From contig JAMONG010000105.1 of assembly GCA_027066595.1 (NCBI GenBank), positions 1-12,916 on the forward strand: a stretch of 12,916 nt of DNA, in the 5' to 3' direction. Position 1 is the first letter of the stretch. The number at the start of each line of letters is the position of its first letter. Positions 7,307 to 12,916 of this stretch are shown piece by piece. The notes beneath the pieces were generated by a model. That model worked only from the letters and a program-made list of their open reading frames with translations. It did not search any database and was not told the origin of the DNA. The position numbers and the translations under genes are program-made. The stretch is from Sulfurovum sp. GTDB lineage: Bacteria; Campylobacterota; Campylobacteria; Campylobacterales; Sulfurovaceae.

Positions 7307-9190
7307 CTATTTACAGTCTCCGCAGTACTCTTTAATAGCTTTAGGCTTTCCAAAATGGTATCCTTGTACGTACCGAATACCTAATGCTTTTACCTCTTCA
7401 TATAACTTACTATCAGAGACAAATTCAGCGACAACTTCATATCCTTGTTTTTCTGCTAAAGCACAGATAGAAGCCAAAACTACTTTTGCACGTTCAGGGT
7501 CATCTTTGAGTGCATGAATAAGTGTACCATCAATCTTTAAAATATCAATATCAAGTTTAATCAAATAAAGATAGTTTGAGTGCCCACTACCAAAATCATC
7601 GATGGCAATCTTTGAACCATAGGTTCTTAGTTTTTGAAAAATAAGTGCAACATGTGCAAAATCTTCTATTTCATGTTTTTCAAGTATCTCAAAAGTAAGT
7701 CTATGTGCAACACTTCTATGGTTATAAAGTTCTACATTAATAAAGTCCATCAACTCTTCATTATACAAATCATGAAGATCTAAATTTAAAGAAAGATGTA
7801 CCTCTTCATATTGATGTAATACAGAAAAAACCTCTTTAAAGACAAGTCTACTCATCTTGATATAACGATAAGTAGAACGTATTGTATCTACAAAATAACT
7901 AGGTTCAATCAATGTGTTTTGTTCGTTATCTATTAAACGAACAAGGGCTTCATATTTAACAAATTTATCTGTTTGTATATCATAGATAGGTTGATAGAGA
8001 CACACCAGTTCCTCATTGTCAAGTCTTTGTGAAATATAATCCATATTTTTATAACGTAATTCATTCTCTACATTTTGATTAATTACAACATAGTTATTTT
8101 TACCTGAACTCTTTATTTCAAGCATATTTTGTTCTAATATACTCTCTATCTCTAGTAGAGACTTTATCTCTGCTGGTGTATCTACAGCACTTATAGAGAG
8201 AGAAAGCACAATCGTGTTGTTATTGACTAAATATTTTTTTTCAGATAACTGTCTAAAAAGTATCTGGGTAACTCTCTTAATATCACCTTTTTTCTTAGGA
8301 ATGGCAAGTATAAATTCAGCACCATTTAAACGGACAATAACGCTATCGTTCTCTAAGCGATATGCCACTTCACTTACAAAATCCTGTAATACTTTATCTC
8401 CTGCTTTGATGCCATATTTTTCATTTACTAATCTAAAGTTATCTATGTCTACCAACATAAAATTATAATTAGATTCATGTTGTACTTCAAAAAATTCTCT
8501 TAAATACATTTTTGTTTTGGCTAAAGTTAACTTGTCTTCTAATAAAGATTTTTTTAACAAGTAAAGATTGTAAAATGTACCCAATAAAAAGATACTACTA
8601 ATCACTAAAAACAGTTGCATATATAAAACAATTTCTTGCATAGGATTGTTAAAGTTTAAAATCTTTTTACCATATGCTTCAGATAAATCTATAACAAGCA
8701 AGGCCTCTGTTTTATCTTTATTTACTATGGGGTACAATAAAGAGAGCCAAACCTCTTCTACTCCTTCTTTATGTTCAATAATCTCTGGCTTTTTAAAAAG
8801 ATATACTTCATTATATTGTTTATCTTTTGGAAAAAATAGTGAATTAAACTCCACGGGTTCGCTTATATCTCCATCAAGCAAAAAACGGTAATGATTTTTG
8901 TCATCTTTATTAATCAAAAAGATATATTTAAATTCATCAGACATAAATGTATTTAAAATCTTATTATAGACTTGACGTTTTTCTGGATGTTTTACTAAAT
9001 ACTGATAGATATTCCCATCTATCTCTGTTTTCAAAAACTTTACAATATTTTTAGCATGTACATGTACTTTATCTAATTCTAATCTTTTTAATTTTTCTGT
9101 ATTATTAGAGATTTCATATTGTAAATAAAGAGCAAAAGCAATAAGCAATGCAAGAATAATAACGATGTATTTTGTATTTTTTAATGTCAT
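7307..9190 (-). CDS. Inner-membrane sensor with degenerate GGDEF and intact EAL domain (c-di-GMP phosphodiesterase)
   Basis: 627 residues. One membrane helix (about 8-25), a periplasmic sensor domain (about 28-187) and a second helix (188-211) precede a GGDEF domain in which the motif is NGAEF (289-293), lacking the key residues. It is therefore probably not a cyclase. The EAL domain keeps Glu414 of EAL, Asn469, Glu501/Glu504, Asp531/Asp532, Lys552, Glu589 and Gln609, so it should hydrolyse c-di-GMP; a LapD-like binding role is an alternative. The last residues are EYCGDCK, a C-x2-C tail uncommon for this family. The ATG overlaps the stop of the upstream periplasmic-protein gene as ATGA, so the two are translationally coupled. 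This suggests the periplasmic protein is its direct partner. Confidence 0.9.
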   Translation of the reverse strand: MTLKNTKYIVIILALLIAFALYLQYEISNNTEKLKRLELDKVHVHAKNIVKFLKTEIDGNIYQYLVKHPEKRQVYNKILNTFMSDEFKYIFLINKDDKNHYRFLLDGDISEPVEFNSLFFPKDKQYNEVYLFKKPEIIEHKEGVEEVWLSLLYPIVNKDKTEALLVIDLSEAYGKKILNFNNPMQEIVLYMQLFLVISSIFLLGTFYNLYLLKKSLLEDKLTLAKTKMYLREFFEVQHESNYNFMLVDIDNFRLVNEKYGIKAGDKVLQDFVSEVAYRLENDSVIVRLNGAEFILAIPKKKGDIKRVTQILFRQLSEKKYLVNNNTIVLSLSISAVDTPAEIKSLLEIESILEQNMLEIKSSGKNNYVVINQNVENELRYKNMDYISQRLDNEELVCLYQPIYDIQTDKFVKYEALVRLIDNEQNTLIEPSYFVDTIRSTYRYIKMSRLVFKEVFSVLHQYEEVHLSLNLDLHDLYNEELMDFINVELYNHRSVAHRLTFEILEKHEIEDFAHVALIFQKLRTYGSKIAIDDFGSGHSNYLYLIKLDIDILKIDGTLIHALKDDPERAKVVLASICALAEKQGYEVVAEFVSDSKLYEEVKALGIRYVQGYHFGKPKAIKEYCGDCK

Positions 9191-9633
9191 AGTTCATCTA
9201 CTATAAAAGCTCTATATTTAGGTGCTAACTTAATATGGTATTTATCGAGTCTATGTTTAATAAATAGCAGTTGAGACCTACCTTTTTTCCAATAAAATGC
9301 ACCTACTATGTTGTCATATTTTTTTAGTAATCTATAATCTGTAGCAAACATAATAATATGGTTCAACTTCTCTATATGCTCTTTTTTATACCGTCTTAAA
9401 TCTGATTGAGAACTGACCAATATGATGGTTGAATTTGCCAGAGTATCACTCAATACAATCTTCTTTGAATGCTTAAATACCTGTCGTAATTCTTTATCTC
9501 TAGTATACACTTTCATCTTTTGACTGCCAAGCAATGAAGAAAAAATTTCATGATAAATATTGAGTGTACTTTGGGTATCTAATGCATATACACCAACATT
9601 CAAAAAGATAAGAATCAATAATATTTTTTTCAA
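9187..9633 (-). CDS. Small periplasmic protein of unknown family, coupled to receptor and EAL genes
   Basis: 148 residues starting at a TTG (9631-9633) that overlaps the receptor's TGA as TTGA; no later start would keep the signal peptide. Residues 1-17 form a clear signal peptide (MKKILLILIFLNVGVYA). The mature part has alternating strands and helices ('KKIVLSD', 'STIILVSS', 'NHIIMFATDY') and ends 'GAFYWKKGR...LLFIKHRL..APKYRAFIVDEL'. There is no cysteine and no lipobox. In position and size it recalls YfiR, the periplasmic regulator of the YfiN cyclase between an outer-membrane and an inner-membrane partner, but I see no convincing YfiR signature. Its role as a relay between receptor and phosphodiesterase is inferred from the overlaps. 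Confidence 0.8.
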   Translation of the reverse strand: MKKILLILIFLNVGVYALDTQSTLNIYHEIFSSLLGSQKMKVYTRDKELRQVFKHSKKIVLSDTLANSTIILVSSQSDLRRYKKEHIEKLNHIIMFATDYRLLKKYDNIVGAFYWKKGRSQLLFIKHRLDKYHIKLAPKYRAFIVDEL

Positions 9634-11507
9634 AATGTATATTCCATTTCTAGTGTTATACGCTGATCAATTGGTGAGATAGATAAAGGGGCTAATAAAG
9701 CACCTGTCGTAGGATTAATTCTAAATAGATTAGTCTCCTTAGCCTTATTTAAAAGATTTTCTCCTTGCAGGGTAAATGTTAAATTTTCTGATGCATTCCA
9801 AGAGATAGAACTTGTAACATCAAAATAATGTACATAATCTATACTATTTTGATGCCAAACCACTGCATTGTAAAAATTAAAGTTTTCATATTTATTTGAA
9901 GTACTAAAATACCCACTATAATCATCCAGCCTATCAACATTTGCTATATCTTTATATCGTGCATAATAGAGTTGAATATCAATTTTATTATTTATATCAA
10001 AAAGATAGTTATAATTAAATATTGTAAAGAAATATTGTGTCTTTCCTGTACCATCATTTTCCAATAAACCATTTTTGTCTTGCATCATTAAAAACATTAT
10101 TCTTGCATAGTTATTATCATTTTTATAACTAAACTCTTGTGTAATACCTATAGTACTTTGAGGAGCCGTATTTTCTATTTCACTTAAATGTAAATAACGT
10201 CCAAATGGATCTAGTGCGAACATTGTACGGTACAGATATGTTTTGTAGTTCCATTTTTCACTGGAATAAATATATCCTAAACGTAACTGATATAGCTCAT
10301 CATCATTAATACTTCCATTACGTAATATCTTACTATACTCTAATCCTAAGGTAATGAGTTGATCTTCACTTAAGACATATTGGTTTTGAAAGAAGAGTGA
10401 CAGAATACTCTCTTTATCAAAGACAAGTTTTTCATTAGTTACCTCTTCTATGTCAAATAAATCTAAAGTTTTCAATCTACCTTTGATACCTGTTGTAATA
10501 TGATTATTACCTATCGTATTTTTATATGTAAGTTCTCCAGTATATACACTGTTTTTATTCTCTGTATGTAATGAATTTGAGAAAATTTGATTTCCTAGAG
10601 CTAAAGCAGTATCATCCATCTGTCGGATGTTGGTTTTTAACCATTCATAGGTGAATTGAGCACGCCAATTTTCAGATATAGCAATGCTATAATCCATATG
10701 TAAATTAAGATAATCAACTTCAGACTGTAAAGGAGTTGCATCTAAACTCAATCCCGCTAAACTATCTGTATCTTTTTTAAGAAGTTGAAGATGAAAAATT
10801 TGTGTATCTGTTTTAATATAAGAAAAAAGCTGTGTTCGTGTAAAATCTCTTGATAAAGGTCTATCTGTACCATTATCTATTTTTTCTCGTTTTGCATCAG
10901 TTCTAGACAAGTTAACCATATATGAAAAATTTTCTTTTTCTTCACCATAGCTAACACTCTGTGTATTATGTCCTCTACTCCCTTGCATTAACCCTATTTT
11001 ACCCCCACCATCTCGTTTAGGGTCTTTGGAATATAAAAATATTGTTAAATAAGCTGGCTCTACTGATGTTTCAAAAGATGGTGTCATATAATAAAATTCT
11101 ATATGGTCTACAAAATCAATATTGATATCTCCATAAAGTACCACGCCACTTCCCATCCAACCTTGTGTAATCTCTACTCCATCTACATATAGGCGTATAA
11201 AGTTACTTCTATAAGGTTCAAAAGCACCACTGGCTAATGGATCTGGCAATCCATATCTATTTTCATGATAATAAATGACAGGTGCCGTTTTAAAGACATC
11301 TTTTAGTGTCTTAGCATTCATATCTTCTAGCTTTTCTCTCGTAAAAAGAACTAAATGCCCTTTATTTTCATCAATTGTTTTTTGACTCAAATCATTTTTG
11401 TGGGTAAAGTCATTAAGTAATGTATCAACCTCTGATGCAGAGATGTTAGTAATGATGAGAAATAAAAATAAAAAGATAAAAGTTTGTTTTTTGAAAAACC
11501 AACACAT
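9630..11507 (-). CDS. TonB-dependent outer-membrane receptor, first gene of a c-di-GMP signalling operon
   Basis: 625 residues. Residues 1-24 are a signal peptide (cleavage near NISA). A plug domain spans about 50-162 ('FTREKLEDMNAKTLKDVFKTAP', then 'NFIRLYVDGVEI' and 'VDHIEFYY'). The rest is rich in alternating aromatic strands and ends 'RITLEMEYTF', the terminal-Phe signature of outer-membrane barrels. At 600 mature residues it is a small receptor. No clear TonB box is seen between the signal peptide and the plug. Nothing identifies the ligand; no haem- or siderophore-specific motif is evident. It heads an operon whose next two genes overlap it and each other by 4 bases, so it more likely signals than only imports. 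An AAGGG site lies 9 bases before the ATG. Confidence 0.88.
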   Translation of the reverse strand: MCWFFKKQTFIFLFLFLIITNISASEVDTLLNDFTHKNDLSQKTIDENKGHLVLFTREKLEDMNAKTLKDVFKTAPVIYYHENRYGLPDPLASGAFEPYRSNFIRLYVDGVEITQGWMGSGVVLYGDINIDFVDHIEFYYMTPSFETSVEPAYLTIFLYSKDPKRDGGGKIGLMQGSRGHNTQSVSYGEEKENFSYMVNLSRTDAKREKIDNGTDRPLSRDFTRTQLFSYIKTDTQIFHLQLLKKDTDSLAGLSLDATPLQSEVDYLNLHMDYSIAISENWRAQFTYEWLKTNIRQMDDTALALGNQIFSNSLHTENKNSVYTGELTYKNTIGNNHITTGIKGRLKTLDLFDIEEVTNEKLVFDKESILSLFFQNQYVLSEDQLITLGLEYSKILRNGSINDDELYQLRLGYIYSSEKWNYKTYLYRTMFALDPFGRYLHLSEIENTAPQSTIGITQEFSYKNDNNYARIMFLMMQDKNGLLENDGTGKTQYFFTIFNYNYLFDINNKIDIQLYYARYKDIANVDRLDDYSGYFSTSNKYENFNFYNAVVWHQNSIDYVHYFDVTSSISWNASENLTFTLQGENLLNKAKETNLFRINPTTGALLAPLSISPIDQRITLEMEYTF

Positions 11508-11582
11508 TAATTTAAGCCCTTTTCAATAGAATATAAAATGATTTTTCTAAGTGTTATATAATTAAACCTACTCATAGGCTTT

Positions 11583-11588
11583 ATTATA
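11583..11588 (-). promoter_or_regulatory. Predicted -10 box of the receptor operon
   Basis: A consensus TATAAT on the minus strand lies about 75 bases before the receptor ATG. The -35 position is weak and coincides with the palindrome at 11608-11624, which suggests activator control. Confidence 0.45.
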
Positions 11589-11607
11589 ACAAAAAGTGTA
11601 TCACGAA

Positions 11608-11624
11608 TAGTATTAAGAATACTA
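11608..11624. promoter_or_regulatory. 17-base palindrome centred between divergent promoters (candidate operator)
   Basis: TAGTATT-AAG-AATACTA has perfect 7-base arms. It sits 19 bases from the minus-strand -10 box (11583-11588) and 17 bases from a plus-strand TACAAT (11642-11647), so its two half-sites occupy both -35 positions. One dimeric regulator could control both directions. The whole gap 11508-11676 holds no gene; a second 8-base palindrome, TAACGTTA, lies at 11649-11656. Confidence 0.5.
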
Positions 11625-11641
11625 ATAAATAACAATAATAA

Positions 11642-11647
11642 TACAAT
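11642..11647 (+). promoter_or_regulatory. Predicted -10 box of the acyltransferase gene
   Basis: TACAAT lies 29 bases upstream of the ATG at 11677, and an AAAGG ribosome site precedes that ATG by 5 bases. TATTAT at 11655-11660 is an alternative. Confidence 0.35.
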
Positions 11648-11676
11648 GTAACGTTATTATGTATTGAAAGGTTTCT

Positions 11677-12507
11677 ATGTTCTCCGAAGAGATTTTCACG
11701 CTTTTAACACAAGAATACTCTATAAGCTTAGCTACAAGCAAAAAAGATTTCGAAGAGGTGAAAAAAATACGTGATGATGTATTTAATCATCGTTATGCTA
11801 TCTATCCTGAACTAAAAAAGTCTTCTTGGTATCTTTATGGAGAAGATGATAAACAATCATTTATTTATTTGTTAAAACATAATTTATCCAACACATACAT
11901 TGGTACTGTAAGAGTTTTTTTTATTAATAATAAAACCCCTATAAAAACCTTACCTCTACAAAGAAGTTTAAATGATACGAATAAAAATATTTCTACAAAA
12001 GACTTACCTATAGTCGAAATTTCAAGAGGTTCACTTCTAAATAAAATACCTAAGCATAGTATATTTTCTGCTTTAACTTTACGAACATATCTTACGTATG
12101 GGTTAATGATTGCAACACGTATAAATTTTCTATTGTATCACTCTAGTATTGTATATTCTCTTATGGAGCCTTCACTTCATCGTATTTTGAAAAGACAAAA
12201 AGTAAATTTTGTGCAAATAGGAGAAGCTGTAAATTATTATGGAATACGAATTCCTTATGCTGTATCAAGAGAAACACTCATTAATGATACCGAAAAATTT
12301 ATGGGTAAATTAACAAAATATTACCTCAAAACACTCTGTGAAAATCCACATAGCTTTTTAAATTATATAGATGAAAATCCATACCTTTCTCGTTCAGATA
12401 TAGAACTAAACAGAATGAGTAAACTGTTTGAAAAATATGGTGAAGATGTAGATATCAATCTACTATTAGGGAAAGAACCCCTAACACAGCAAATCTCTAC
12501 TGTTTAA
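11677..12507 (+). CDS. Autoinducer-synthase-like N-acyltransferase (FeeM / PEP-CTERM-associated type)
   Basis: 276 residues, cytoplasmic, with no signal peptide. The N-terminal 200 residues follow the LuxI/FeeM branch of the GNAT fold: 'KKIRDDVFNHRY' (Arg32, Phe36), an acidic turn 'GEDDKQSFIYLLKH', 'IGTVRVF' with Arg79, 'PIVEISRGSL' with Glu114 and Arg117, and 'IGEAVNYYGIRIPY'. The Arg-x3-Phe and Glu-x2-Arg spacings match conserved active-site pairs of LuxI enzymes. FeeM relatives join a fatty-acyl group from acyl-ACP to an amino acid. Residues 200-276 are a helical extension. The product is unknown; long-chain N-acyl amino acids are more likely than homoserine lactones, since no LuxR homologue is present here. 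It is divergent from the receptor operon, and its 3' end overlaps the convergent RND gene by 11 bases. Confidence 0.8.
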   Translation: MFSEEIFTLLTQEYSISLATSKKDFEEVKKIRDDVFNHRYAIYPELKKSSWYLYGEDDKQSFIYLLKHNLSNTYIGTVRVFFINNKTPIKTLPLQRSLNDTNKNISTKDLPIVEISRGSLLNKIPKHSIFSALTLRTYLTYGLMIATRINFLLYHSSIVYSLMEPSLHRILKRQKVNFVQIGEAVNYYGIRIPYAVSRETLINDTEKFMGKLTKYYLKTLCENPHSFLNYIDENPYLSRSDIELNRMSKLFEKYGEDVDINLLLGKEPLTQQISTV

Positions 12508-12916
12508 CCTTATAAATCACCGCATACATCAAAGGAACATAGTAAAGGTTAAGTACCGTTGCCCATGCTATACCAAAACCTAAACTAATAGCCATAGGTT
12601 GTAAGATAAGTGCTTGTCCTGAAGCAAAGAACATTAACGATGAGAGTCCAAGTACAGTTGTTACTGAAGTGAGTAAAATAGGTCTTAGTCTCATGCCTGC
12701 TTTATGGTGCATCTCATCATAGTTTTTACTGCCTCGTATAAAACTAAGCATAATCAACCCATCATTAACAACAACCCCTGCTAGTCCTATGATACCCATC
12801 ATCCCTGGCATCGTCATATTGATACCCATCACATACGTACCCACTAAAGCACCCAATATAGAGAGTGGAATGGTCGAGAGTATGATAAGCGGCAATACCA
12901 AAGAGTTAAACATCCA
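12497..12916 (-). CDS. RND family efflux transporter, C-terminal part (5' end outside window)
   Basis: The last 139 residues of a large inner-membrane pump; the frame stays open to the right edge. It contains the terminal transmembrane bundle of AcrB-type transporters: 'LPLIILSTIPLSILGALVG', then the conserved 'GVVVNDGLIMLSFIR', then 'RLRPILLTSVTTVLGL' and a final helix ending 'YYVPLMYAVIYKV'. Such pumps are proton antiporters that form tripartite complexes with a periplasmic adaptor and an outer-membrane channel. Substrate class cannot be read from this part. It runs into the convergent acyltransferase gene with an 11-base overlap. Export of the neighbour's acyl product is conceivable but unsupported, since the genes are on opposite strands. 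Confidence 0.92.
   Translation of the reverse strand, partial: WMFNSLVLPLIILSTIPLSILGALVGTYVMGINMTMPGMMGIIGLAGVVVNDGLIMLSFIRGSKNYDEMHHKAGMRLRPILLTSVTTVLGLSSLMFFASGQALILQPMAISLGFGIAWATVLNLYYVPLMYAVIYKVKQ

Noticed and set aside
8214..8891. Plus-strand open frames at 8214-8468 and 8646-8891
   Set aside because: They are antisense to the intact GGDEF-EAL gene, with no recognisable domains and no ribosome sites.

Overview
The window comes from an AT-rich Gram-negative genome, most likely a member of the Campylobacterota (a Sulfurimonas/Sulfurovum/Arcobacter-like free-living epsilonproteobacterium). Evidence: a disulfide-type Sel1-repeat protein of the Helicobacter cysteine-rich kind, two group III truncated haemoglobins like Campylobacter Ctb, a YebC of the 'MGRAFEYRKA' type, extended -10 style promoters with weak -35 boxes, and dense gene packing with many c-di-GMP enzymes. 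The genus cannot be fixed from the sequence. No tRNA, rRNA, CRISPR array or insertion sequence was seen. No intergenic gap exceeds about 170 bases.

Layout. (1) Positions 1-1121, minus strand: a Phd/YefM antitoxin and RelE/ParE toxin pair under an operator-overlapped promoter, followed closely by a secreted Sel1-repeat protein that runs off the left edge. (2) 1148-3457, minus strand: selO (protein AMPylase, linked to redox stress), then two tandem group III truncated haemoglobins. The downstream haemoglobin most probably starts at a TTG. The theme is redox or nitrosative stress. (3) 3528-4460, plus strand: an XRE-type DNA-binding protein with a GNAT-like C-terminal half, possibly on a leaderless mRNA. 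It meets, stop against stop, a membrane GGDEF-EAL protein (4461-6386, minus). (4) 6552-7289, plus strand: yebC.

(5) 7307-12507 is the most interesting part. A tightly overlapping minus-strand operon encodes a TonB-dependent outer-membrane receptor, a small periplasmic protein (TTGA overlap) and an inner-membrane protein with a degenerate GGDEF and an intact EAL domain (ATGA overlap). Divergent from it, across a 169-base gap, is an autoinducer-synthase-like N-acyltransferase. A 17-base perfect-arm palindrome lies midway between the two predicted -10 boxes. This suggests a circuit in which a secreted N-acyl compound (or another ligand) is sensed at the outer membrane and relayed through the periplasm to a c-di-GMP phosphodiesterase. 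This is an inference from gene order and overlaps, not a demonstrated function. (6) At the right edge is the C-terminal part of an RND efflux pump, convergent with and overlapping the acyltransferase.
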